A stretch of DNA of 6,969 nucleotides from Alphaproteobacteria bacterium (GCA_016301865.1 JAEDOP010000036.1:1-6969); one strand, 5' to 3'; shown: positions 1 through 6,360, numbered from the stretch's first letter. Numbers and translations are program-made. Notes: generated by a model not told the origin, from the letters alone.

Positions 1-410
1 CGCGCCATTATAAATATGTGGTTTTAAACCGCGCCGCCGCACCTGTATTACAGAAAAATCGTGTATACTGGGTGCCACGTCACCTGAATATTGACGCAAT
101 GCGTGTGGCGGCGAACAAATTGATTGGCAATCATGATTTTACTAGTTTTCGCGCATCTGAATGCCAGGCCAAGTCCCCAATAAAAACATTAGATAAAATC
201 GAAATAACGCAAAACGGTGACGAAATAATATTTGAATTTTCTGCGCGTTCATTTTTGCACCACATGGTGCGCAACATTGTCGGCACGCTGATTGAAATTG
301 GCCTGGGCAAGCCATACGATATTGATGAAATTCTGGCTGCAAAAAATCGTGCAGCAGCGGGCCCAACCGCGCCGGCATCTGGTCTGTATTTCATCCGCGC
401 AGATTACTAA
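1..410 (+). CDS. truA: tRNA pseudouridine synthase A, C-terminal part (5' end outside window)
   Basis: TruA converts uridines 38-40 in the anticodon arm of many tRNAs to pseudouridine in the cytoplasm. Only the last ~135 residues are here, read in frame from base 3 to the TAA at 408-410. Seen: the segment DFTSFRASECQAKSP, typical of TruA after the catalytic domain, then FLHHMVRNIVGTLIEIG, the strongly conserved C-terminal core, and the ending SGLYFIRADY. The residues RHYKY at the window edge match the conserved stretch just after the active-site half. The catalytic Asp lies upstream, outside the window. A GTG at 18 opens an in-frame ORF, but the frame continues to the edge, so it is an internal codon. 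The stop overlaps the convergent comEC stop by four bases and no terminator lies between them. Family assignment is near certain. Confidence 0.95.
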   Translation, partial: RHYKYVVLNRAAAPVLQKNRVYWVPRHLNIDAMRVAANKLIGNHDFTSFRASECQAKSPIKTLDKIEITQNGDEIIFEFSARSFLHHMVRNIVGTLIEIGLGKPYDIDEILAAKNRAAAGPTAPASGLYFIRADY

Positions 411-2317
411 TTCCACCGTCGATTTTTCTGAATATACTTAACACGTCCGCCTGGATAAATAACAAATCCGCCACCCAGGATTTTATGCGCGCAACTCTTC
501 GACACAACATCAAAATATGAAACAATATAACGCACATCGTCATCCGCGCACATTGCACTAATATTTTTCATCAATGGTACAAACTTTTGAACATAGACAA
601 TATCGCCATACCTGTACACACCACCATCATGCTTGCGTCGTGGATTTGGTGTGTTGGTTTGTTCGCCATTGATTTTCTTCCACGCGTCGAACGCGAAAAA
701 GTGATTTGACGCGCGCGATTTATTAAATTCCAGTTTCCCATCATCTCCAACAAATGCGACCAGTTCATTATCGTGCGTTGCATAAAACATCGGTCGTGGC
801 GACAAATGTACAACCCCAACACCGACCGCACAAAACACAGCGAACAAAATGTAATTTATCTTAATTTTGATTGGCCTGATTAAGACCAGTGCCATAAACG
901 AAACAATGAAACATATCGCCGCCACATTTGATATATGTGGCACAGTAATTGTGGCAAATGGAATACTTGCAATATATTGCGCGATATCCAGTGCGAAATC
1001 ATACAGCGCATGTGCCAATTCAATCGGCGCACCACCACCAAATAATGCGCCAATTAAAACCAGTGGCATAATTGCAAACGAAAATATCGGCAACAGTATT
1101 AAATTCCCAATCAAACCATAAATCGGAATCGCGCCAAAGTGCATTGCAACAAATGGCGCGGTAAATATTGTTGCCACAACCGACGTAATTACGCACACCC
1201 AAATTGCTTTTAATAATTTATTGCGTGGCATTTTTGGTTTTACATCTGAATACACCCAAACCAGTCCAAACACCGCCGCAAATGACAATTGAAAACCCGC
1301 CTGCATAACATAGTGGGGATTCATCAAGAATATAAAACAAAACGCCAGTGCAATATTCCGCAATGAAATCGCGCTGCGCCCAACCATAAACGCCAAAAAT
1401 ATCAAAGTTGTCATAACAAACGCGCGTACAGTTGCAATATCCACACCCGACAAAAACAAATACCCCAGCAACCCAATCCAAGCAAATCCCATTGCCGGAA
1501 TTCGTGCCGGCACACGACGTGTTATATATGGAATTGCCCGAAACAAGAAATAGAATATCAAAAATATCCAACCACCCACCAACGTCATATGAAATCCACT
1601 GATTGACCACACATGCCCAATACCGGTTGCGGTCCATATCGGATTATCGTCGGCTGGCACTGCGTTTTTATATCCCAACACCAAACTGTCAACCAAGAAT
1701 GAATTTGCACGCCTATGAATAAAGTTGCGCATGCTGTTTACGCCACCCGTACCACCCGATTTGATTACCTGAAAATCATTGATATATCCTGTTGCGCTTA
1801 AACCATTAAAGTACGCCCAGCGTGCATAATCAAATGTTTCGGGCGCGTATGCCACCGACGGTTTGAACAAACCTATGTTCGCACTTATAATATCGCCGAT
1901 ATTCGGTGGTGCACTATCTTTATCAATCGATACGCGAACGGTTGCCGTTCCGTCACCTGCGCCAATGTCGTTCGCCGACACAGATAAATATATTCTGGAT
2001 TTTTCATCTGTGTAATCTATGTTTTGAACCATTCCAACAACGGTTAAATTGTGTTTATTGTGCCTCAGTTTTGGTGTGTCTATTAAATCGGTAAACACAC
2101 ACGCATAGCAAAAGCCAAAAATAAAAATTAACATCGCACGCAGAACGTTCGGCACACGTTTTATGAAAATCGCACCTGATGAAATCAGCAAACCGATATA
2201 TGCCAAAATCATTCCAGGCTCGTTCGACATTGTAAAATACAACGCTGCACCACCGGCCAGTAAAAATGGCACATATAAAAATAAATTCTGATACTGATTA
2301 TCCAACCAATCCCGCAT
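407..2317 (-). CDS. comEC: ComEC/Rec2-family DNA uptake channel protein
   Basis: ComEC is the inner-membrane channel that passes single-stranded DNA into the cell during natural transformation. The 636-residue product begins with a hydrophobic DUF4131-type region (membrane segments near 12-30 and 36-80), followed by a soluble OB-like part (~90-185). The Competence domain (~205-485) contains TGIGHVWSISGFHM (231-244), SGVDIATVRAFVM (290-302) and NPHYVMQAGFQLSF (333-346), all hallmark blocks, within many membrane helices. After ~505 there is a soluble tail of about 130 residues with FYATHDNELVAFVGDDG and two cysteines (590, 609). No HxHxDH metallo-beta-lactamase motif is visible, so the nuclease-like domain of Gram-positive ComEC is absent or degenerate. 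The ATG at 2315-2317 is needed for the first membrane helix; it has no Shine-Dalgarno sequence, and a perfect -10 box lies six bases upstream. No other com gene is in the window, so a role in transformation is inferred from family. Confidence 0.93.
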   Translation of the reverse strand: MRDWLDNQYQNLFLYVPFLLAGGAALYFTMSNEPGMILAYIGLLISSGAIFIKRVPNVLRAMLIFIFGFCYACVFTDLIDTPKLRHNKHNLTVVGMVQNIDYTDEKSRIYLSVSANDIGAGDGTATVRVSIDKDSAPPNIGDIISANIGLFKPSVAYAPETFDYARWAYFNGLSATGYINDFQVIKSGGTGGVNSMRNFIHRRANSFLVDSLVLGYKNAVPADDNPIWTATGIGHVWSISGFHMTLVGGWIFLIFYFLFRAIPYITRRVPARIPAMGFAWIGLLGYLFLSGVDIATVRAFVMTTLIFLAFMVGRSAISLRNIALAFCFIFLMNPHYVMQAGFQLSFAAVFGLVWVYSDVKPKMPRNKLLKAIWVCVITSVVATIFTAPFVAMHFGAIPIYGLIGNLILLPIFSFAIMPLVLIGALFGGGAPIELAHALYDFALDIAQYIASIPFATITVPHISNVAAICFIVSFMALVLIRPIKIKINYILFAVFCAVGVGVVHLSPRPMFYATHDNELVAFVGDDGKLEFNKSRASNHFFAFDAWKKINGEQTNTPNPRRKHDGGVYRYGDIVYVQKFVPLMKNISAMCADDDVRYIVSYFDVVSKSCAHKILGGGFVIYPGGRVKYIQKNRRWN

Positions 2318-2323
2318 AGGTAA

Positions 2324-2353
2324 ATTATAGGAATTTATTCCATATCAATACAA
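2324..2353 (-). promoter_or_regulatory. comEC promoter, probably leaderless
   Basis: Read on the minus strand, a perfect -10 box TATAAT (2329 to 2324) is followed by TTACCT and then the comEC ATG. A start seven bases past the -10 falls on base 2317, the A of the ATG, and no purine-rich Shine-Dalgarno lies upstream. The best -35 at normal spacing is TTGTAT (2353 to 2348, 18-base spacer, three of six matches); TTGATA at 2348 to 2343 is a better hexamer but only 13 bases away. The perfect -10 is seen directly; leaderless initiation is inferred. Confidence 0.55.
2330..2341. repeat. 12-base palindrome in the comEC promoter spacer
   Basis: GGAATTTATTCC is a perfect inverted repeat (GGAAT, two-base centre, ATTCC) directly beside the comEC -10 box, between -10 and -35. 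A repressor bound here would block RNA polymerase, so it could be an operator. At this length in AT-rich DNA it could also be chance. Confidence 0.3.
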
Positions 2354-2362
2354 GCCAAAGAT

Positions 2363-2371
2363 TTTTCCACA
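2363..2371 (+). promoter_or_regulatory. Single DnaA-box-like nonamer
   Basis: TTTTCCACA fits the relaxed DnaA consensus TTWTNCACA and lies four bases left of the G10 run. It is the only such site I noted in this intergenic region. A lone site may titrate DnaA or link comEC or pyrG transcription to the replication cycle, but a nonamer with this degeneracy turns up often by chance. Confidence 0.25.
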
Positions 2372-2374
2372 GGC

Positions 2375-2384
2375 GGGGGGGGGG
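2375..2384 (+). repeat. Homopolymer run of ten G
   Basis: Ten consecutive G follow GGC at 2372-2374. This is the longest G tract I noticed in the window; the next is six. It lies about 20 bases upstream of the presumed comEC -35 and about 70 bases upstream of the pyrG -35. Such tracts are prone to slipped-strand length change and also to sequencing or assembly length errors. Confidence 0.85.
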
Positions 2385-2455
2385 ATACATTTCATTATAT
2401 CGTGTTATGCAATTTCGGGCAATACCAAAAATCATATAAAATCCCATATGTGTCA

Positions 2456-2502
2456 TTGCGGATATTCCGATTCTGTCGTATGATAAAATTCCATAAGGGG
2501 GG
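2456..2502 (+). promoter_or_regulatory. pyrG promoter and ribosome binding site
   Basis: TTGCGG (2456-2461) and TATGAT (2479-2484) are separated by exactly 17 bases; the -10 matches five of six consensus bases, the -35 only three. An overlapping alternative -10, TAAAAT (2484-2489), would put the start at or next to the G-run 2497-2502. The Shine-Dalgarno is the purine run AAGGGGGG at 2495-2502, five bases before the ATG at 2508, and it fixes the pyrG start. The leader would be only about 10-17 bases. Strength and exact start are not provable from sequence. Confidence 0.5.
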
Positions 2503-2507
2503 CACTT

Positions 2508-4073
2508 ATGGCAAAATATATATTCATCACCGGTGGGGTTGTATCAAGTCTTGGCAAGGGCGTCGCAGCAGCAGGTTGTGGCGCCCTTCTTCAATCGCGG
2601 GGGTACACCGTACACGCACGAAAATTCGATCCGTATTTAAATGTCGATCCGGGCACTATGTCGCCGTTCCAACATGGCGAAGTCTATGTGACGAACGATG
2701 GCTATGAAACAGACCTGGACCTGGGGTATTATGAACGATTTCTGGGGGCACGCCTGTCGCGTAATGATTCGGTGTCGGGCGGTCGCATATATTGGGATGT
2801 TTTAAACGCCGAACGCCACGGTGATTACCTGGGGGCAACGGTCCAGATGATTCCGCACGTATCAAACAAAATCAAAGAATACATATCTGCCCCCACCGAC
2901 ACAGACTTTGTTGTTTGTGAAATCGGTGGCACTGTCGGTGATATCGAAGGTAAAATATTCCTGGAATCCATTCGTCAGTTTGCCAATGACGTTGGTCGCA
3001 AAAATGTAATGTTTGTGCACTTAACACTTGCGCCATATTTGGAAAAGTCCGGCGAACTAAAAACCAAGCCGACCCAAATGTCTGCGCGTGAATTACTGGA
3101 AAACGGTATTCAGGCCGACATGTTAATCGTACGCACGCCGCGCATGTTGACGGCCGGTGAACGTGATAAAATCGGCATGTTCTGTAATATACCATCTAAA
3201 AGCGTCATCAGCGGCATAGACGTTGATAACATCTATAAAATACCATTGGCATATGAATCCCAGCATGTATTTGATATTATCGCCGACCATTTTAATTTGC
3301 CGCATGCGCGTGGGGACATGACGCGTTTTGAACGCATTGAAAATTATCTGTCGGCCGATTTGCCAACGGTAAACATTGGTATTGTTGGAAAATACTTTAA
3401 TGTACCTGATGCCTATAAATCATTGAACGAAGCCTTGTTCCACGCTGGCATCCAAAACAATGTGCATGTAAAATTGAAAAAAATAGACGCCGAAAAATTC
3501 ACACCTGACGATTGCCGTGATGTTTCGGGAATTTTGGTGCCGGGCGGATTTGGTGCGCGCGGTGTCGACGGTAAAATTGCAGCCGCACGATATGCCCGTG
3601 AAAATGGTATTCCATATATGGGAATCTGCCTGGGGATGCAGGTCGCAGTTATTGAATTTGCGCGAAATGTTTTGGGGATTGAAAACGCAGGCTCGTCCGA
3701 GTTTTCATCAGATTGCACACCTGTTATTGGCATAATGGCGAATCATAATGCTGAAAATATGGGTGGAACATTGCGACTGGGGGCATATCCGTGTGATGTG
3801 TCACCCGATACATTGGCGCATAAAATATATGGTGCAACATCTATATCCGAACGTCATCGTCACCGCTATGAAATGGATATAGGATTGGAACAACAATTTG
3901 CGTCCGCTGGCATGATAATATCAGGGCGCAGTCCGGACGGAAAACTGCCCGAGATAATAGAACTAAAAAATCATCCGTTTTTCATTGCTGGTCAATTCCA
4001 CCCGGAATTTCAATCCAGTCCATACACCGGCCACCCAATGTTTAATGCATTTATCCGCGCATCACGGGGATGA
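2508..4073 (+). CDS. pyrG: CTP synthase (glutamine hydrolysing)
   Basis: PyrG aminates UTP to CTP using ATP and glutamine, the last step of pyrimidine nucleotide synthesis in the cytoplasm. The 521-residue protein has both domains. The N-terminal synthetase (~1-275) has the P-loop GGVVSSLGKG (9-18), DPYLNVDPGTMSP (41-53), YETDLDLGYYERF (66-78), CEIGGTVGDIE (137-147) and the UTP/CTP-binding KTKPTQ (185-190). The C-terminal class I glutamine amidotransferase (~285-521) has the oxyanion block VPGGFGARG, nucleophile Cys374 in GICLGMQ, ERHRHRYE (448-455) and His498/Glu500 in FHPEF. All key residues are intact. It is about 24 residues shorter than the 545-residue E. coli enzyme; part of this is a contracted loop at ~408-420 before GGTLRLG, the rest mostly a shorter C-terminal tail. 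The ATG has a strong purine-rich ribosome site. It is transcribed alone, away from comEC and convergent with tRNA-Asp. Confidence 0.98.
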   Translation: MAKYIFITGGVVSSLGKGVAAAGCGALLQSRGYTVHARKFDPYLNVDPGTMSPFQHGEVYVTNDGYETDLDLGYYERFLGARLSRNDSVSGGRIYWDVLNAERHGDYLGATVQMIPHVSNKIKEYISAPTDTDFVVCEIGGTVGDIEGKIFLESIRQFANDVGRKNVMFVHLTLAPYLEKSGELKTKPTQMSARELLENGIQADMLIVRTPRMLTAGERDKIGMFCNIPSKSVISGIDVDNIYKIPLAYESQHVFDIIADHFNLPHARGDMTRFERIENYLSADLPTVNIGIVGKYFNVPDAYKSLNEALFHAGIQNNVHVKLKKIDAEKFTPDDCRDVSGILVPGGFGARGVDGKIAAARYARENGIPYMGICLGMQVAVIEFARNVLGIENAGSSEFSSDCTPVIGIMANHNAENMGGTLRLGAYPCDVSPDTLAHKIYGATSISERHRHRYEMDIGLEQQFASAGMIISGRSPDGKLPEIIELKNHPFFIAGQFHPEFQSSPYTGHPMFNAFIRASRG

Positions 4074-4078
4074 TACAG

Positions 4079-4105
4079 AAAAAAACACCGTCAGAAATGA
4101 CGGCG
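4079..4105 (-). terminator. Rho-independent terminator after tRNA-Asp
   Basis: On the minus strand a six-base stem CCGTCA/TGACGG (4103-4098 with 4093-4088) and four-base loop TTTC are followed by TG and seven T (4085-4079). This is a good intrinsic terminator for transcripts coming through yidC and tRNA-Asp. On the plus strand the same hairpin has a GAAA tetraloop but no T-run after it, so it would serve pyrG poorly; it may still protect the pyrG mRNA 3' end. It starts only six bases after the pyrG stop. Confidence 0.75.
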
Positions 4106-4112
4106 TAAATAC

Positions 4113-4189
4113 TGGCGGGATTGACGGGGCTCGAACCCGCGACCTTCTGCGTGACAGGCAGACGCTCTAACCAGCTGAGCTACAACCCC
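4113..4189 (-). tRNA. tRNA-Asp (anticodon GTC)
   Basis: Read on the minus strand, the acceptor arm GGGGTTG (4189-4183) pairs with CAATCCC near the 3' end with one G-U pair, followed by discriminator G and an encoded CCA (4115-4113). The anticodon stem TCTGC/GCAGA encloses the loop CTGTCAC, giving anticodon GTC (bases 4155-4153), which reads GAC and GAT. The T loop TTCGAGC and the D arm AGCTGGTTAG are standard. G discriminator and GTC fit tRNA-Asp. The total is 77 bases including CCA, with no intron and no variable-arm extension. It lies 51 bases after yidC on the same strand and has its own promoter and terminator. Confidence 0.97.
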
Positions 4190-4204
4190 TAAAGCGTTAT
4201 GCAT

Positions 4205-4231
4205 ATTATACCGTTCCCGGAATAAATGCAA
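4205..4231 (-). promoter_or_regulatory. tRNA-Asp promoter
   Basis: On the minus strand a perfect TATAAT (4210-4205) is preceded by TTGCAT (4231-4226) with a short 15-base spacer, or by CTTGCA with 16. The start would fall near 4198, giving a leader of about nine bases for RNase P to remove. The spacer holds a small inverted repeat TTCC-G-GGAA. The promoter fills the gap after the yidC stop, so the tRNA need not depend on readthrough from yidC. Confidence 0.6.
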
Positions 4232-4240
4232 GTACTTTTT

Positions 4241-5797
4241 TTATCGCGCCTGCTTTTTTATAATCTGCATTTGGATTATGCCAAATATGTTCGACACCGT
4301 CCAATACAGAACCAGTCCCGCCGGCATCCATGCAAACATTATTGTGAACAATATCGGCATCCAACGCATCATACGTTGCGTTTGTGCTGCAACATCATTG
4401 CCAGATGTATTTGTTTTTGGCGATTGCAACCGTTGTTGCAGGTACATCGTCACCCCCATCAATATTGGCAATATAAAGTATGGGTCCATTGCCGACAAAT
4501 CAGATATCCACAGGAAATGTGCATTACGCATCTGAACCGATACCAACAACGCCTTGTACAACGCAAAGAATATTGGAATCTGAATCAGCATTGGCAAACA
4601 CCCCGACATTGGTGATGTTTTATGCGTCTGGTACAGTTTCATCATTTCCATCTGCAAACGCATTTTATCATTTGCATACAGTTTTTGAATACGCTGCATT
4701 TCGGGTTGCATTTTCTGCATTGCGGCCATTGAAACATATGATTTGCGTGTCAACGGCCACATCAGCAAACGCAACAAAATTGTCATAATGATAATCGCAA
4801 CGCCATAGTTCATCACAACATGATGAATCCCATTTAACACCCACAGCATTGGCCGTGCCAAGAACCAGAACCAACCATAATCAATTGTTTCAGCAATTCC
4901 TGGGATTTTAGATTCAACCGCATCCAGAACACTTTGATCGCGTGGCCCGGCAAATATATTTGTTGTGATTGTTGCACTTGCGCCATTGGCAACTGCAACT
5001 GCGCCGGCGGCGGTATCAGTTGCGTATTTATCCCCAACTTTTTTGACGCGGATTGTCTGATCCGGTGTATCAATGGATACAATTGTTTCCCAGTATTGAT
5101 CAACAAATCCTGCAAATCCATTTGTTGTCGAATATGCGTATGATTTCTTGTCCAGTTTTTGCCACATAACATCTTCGACATCGGAATTTACATATGCAAC
5201 CGCACCACTTGCAACGCCCGACGCAGATTTCATATCATTGTCACGCACAACGCGTGCATATGGCGCAAAACTTGCATCGTGGCCCGACTTGTTTGTAATT
5301 GTGTCTGTGATTGTAATCGTATATCCATCTGGCACGATTGAACGCGTAAATTCAACACCATCGGAATTACGCCATGTGTATGTATTGTCGACCTGTTTCC
5401 AAACAGTTGTGGCAACGGGTGTTGTTGTCCCGTTGGCAATTAATCCAACCTCGATAAAATTGTCATCTGCGCCCATCAGAACAACATTTTCATCCGTATC
5501 CGGCGCAACTGTAAAATCTGATAATTTTACATCAGATATGCGCAGCCCCTGAACCGATGCGCTGATTTTGTCGGATGTAATATTTGAAACTGGCACATTT
5601 GATACGTCCTGAACACTTGTTGTATCTGTTTGTTGTGCGGTCTGCTTTGGCGACATAAATACGCCAACCATCCACCATGCGGCGACAAAGATTAATGTCC
5701 ACCACAAGAATCCCGAAAAAGGTGATTTTTTTTGGTCTGCATTTTTATTTGCATTCCACATATTAAAACCTGAATTTTTATCCAAATACCGAACCAT
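4241..5797 (-). CDS. yidC: Membrane protein insertase YidC
   Basis: YidC inserts and folds inner-membrane proteins, alone or with the Sec translocon. The 518-residue product has the Gram-negative layout: a first membrane helix (~29-48, rich in Trp), a periplasmic P1 domain of beta strands (~50-305, shorter than in E. coli), then the five-helix insertase core. In the core, RLLMWPLTRKSY carries the conserved Arg343 of the hydrophilic groove, followed by the cytoplasmic coiled hairpin (MAAMQKMQPEMQRIQKLY), PMSGCLPMLIQIPIFFALY (396-414) and the last helices. The tail ends IIKKQAR. An AAGGA lies 12 bases before the ATG at 5797, which is far; Met13 (ATG ending at 5761) with AGG seven bases upstream is a real alternative, and either start keeps the first helix. 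It starts two bases after lspA, so the two are surely co-transcribed. No rnpA or rpmH is next to it. Confidence 0.97.
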   Translation of the reverse strand: MVRYLDKNSGFNMWNANKNADQKKSPFSGFLWWTLIFVAAWWMVGVFMSPKQTAQQTDTTSVQDVSNVPVSNITSDKISASVQGLRISDVKLSDFTVAPDTDENVVLMGADDNFIEVGLIANGTTTPVATTVWKQVDNTYTWRNSDGVEFTRSIVPDGYTITITDTITNKSGHDASFAPYARVVRDNDMKSASGVASGAVAYVNSDVEDVMWQKLDKKSYAYSTTNGFAGFVDQYWETIVSIDTPDQTIRVKKVGDKYATDTAAGAVAVANGASATITTNIFAGPRDQSVLDAVESKIPGIAETIDYGWFWFLARPMLWVLNGIHHVVMNYGVAIIIMTILLRLLMWPLTRKSYVSMAAMQKMQPEMQRIQKLYANDKMRLQMEMMKLYQTHKTSPMSGCLPMLIQIPIFFALYKALLVSVQMRNAHFLWISDLSAMDPYFILPILMGVTMYLQQRLQSPKTNTSGNDVAAQTQRMMRWMPILFTIMFAWMPAGLVLYWTVSNIFGIIQMQIIKKQAR

Positions 5798-5799
5798 AA

Positions 5800-6336
5800 T
5801 TAATTACCATCCTTTATTGATTTCAAACACTTGCGTCGCGCAATATACATGCACAACAGATACAGTCCCACACCAACAACAATACATATATCTGCCACAT
5901 TAAATGCCGGCCAATGCCACCCGCCGACATGAAAGTCCAGAAAATCGATAACCGCGCCAAAACGAATTCGGTCAATCAAGTTACCAATTGCGCCCCCGGC
6001 AATCATGGCCAGTGGCACAACCTCGTACGATTTTGCACGACGGCACAGATAGTATAAAATGAACCCCGTTATAAATCCTGTGGCAATAATCAGTATCATT
6101 GGCGCAGATTCACCCATCGCACGAAACAGTGAAAATGACGTCCCTGGATTCCATGTGAATACAATATTAAAGAAATCGAACACGTGCGCCATCAAATATG
6201 GCACGGGTACGACATCCCACGCCGCGCCCGCCAATGGCAATGTGCCTGTTATCAGATACAGCAATATCCCCTTGGTTATCTGGTCTAATAAAACAGCGCC
6301 CAAAATAATCGATAAAATCACGGTTGTCTTTTTCAT
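5800..6336 (-). CDS. lspA: Lipoprotein signal peptidase (signal peptidase II)
   Basis: LspA is the inner-membrane aspartyl protease that removes the signal peptide from prolipoproteins after diacylglyceryl transfer. The 178-residue protein has four membrane segments (~5-30, 78-98, 106-122, 147-166). The conserved blocks are DQITK (18-22), NPGTSFSLF (63-71), GGAIGNLIDR (114-123) with catalytic Asp122, and FNVAD (145-149) with catalytic Asp149. About 15 residues more than in E. coli lie between the first helix and the NPG motif. I start it at ATG 6336, giving MKKTTVILS, because AGGAAAG lies six bases upstream and hydrophobicity begins at once. An in-frame ATG at 6471 would add 45 residues encoded by the upstream gene's end and its terminator hairpin, so I reject it. 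It is first in a two-gene unit with yidC. Confidence 0.96.
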   Translation of the reverse strand: MKKTTVILSIILGAVLLDQITKGILLYLITGTLPLAGAAWDVVPVPYLMAHVFDFFNIVFTWNPGTSFSLFRAMGESAPMILIIATGFITGFILYYLCRRAKSYEVVPLAMIAGGAIGNLIDRIRFGAVIDFLDFHVGGWHWPAFNVADICIVVGVGLYLLCMYIARRKCLKSIKDGN

Positions 6337-6342
6337 TTGTGT

Positions 6343-6349
6343 CTTTCCT
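6343..6349 (-). promoter_or_regulatory. lspA ribosome binding site
   Basis: On the minus strand AGGAAAG lies six bases before the ATG at 6336. This selects the 178-residue start over the upstream in-frame ATG. The AGG is also the last part of a perfect ten-base palindrome, CCTATATAGG (6347-6356), which could pair and partly hide the site, though its centre is too tight for a stable hairpin. Confidence 0.75.
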
Positions 6350-6360
6350 ATATAGGTTGC

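Larger units (their letters stand above)
2318..2507. other. Divergent comEC-pyrG intergenic region
   Basis: These 190 bases separate two genes reading outward. They hold a candidate promoter for each gene, a run of ten G, a DnaA-box-like nonamer and a 12-base palindrome, listed separately. I see no small gene with a ribosome binding site. A second AT-rich -10-like element, TATAAA at 2435-2440, has no good -35 partner. There is no cluster of DnaA boxes, so nothing supports a replication origin. Confidence 0.6.

Noticed and set aside
1218..1637. Minus-strand ORF of 139 codons inside comEC in another frame
   Set aside because: Trp/Cys-rich out-of-frame reading of membrane helices; the in-frame comEC product is clearly conserved.
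2318..2507. Replication origin between comEC and pyrG
   Set aside because: Only one degenerate DnaA-like box, no box cluster, no unwinding-region pattern and no origin-linked gene next to it.
2497..2510. Bacillus-type pyrG attenuator
   Set aside because: The space between promoter and ATG is under about 20 bases and holds no terminator or antiterminator hairpin.
2402..2707. Plus-strand ORF of 101 codons covering the pyrG leader and start
   Set aside because: It runs out of frame through the certain pyrG gene, has no family resemblance and crosses the pyrG promoter.
4113..4189. Integration site for a mobile element at tRNA-Asp
   Set aside because: No integrase gene and no repeated tRNA 3' end is visible; housekeeping genes lie on both sides.
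4226..4615. Plus-strand ORF of 129 codons antisense to the yidC core
   Set aside because: The composition (many His, Gln, Arg, Tyr) is what antisense reading of a membrane protein gives; no ribosome site, and it opposes a certain gene.
5148..5552. Plus-strand ORF of 134 codons antisense to the YidC periplasmic domain
   Set aside because: Shadow of yidC; no ribosome site or recognisable domain.
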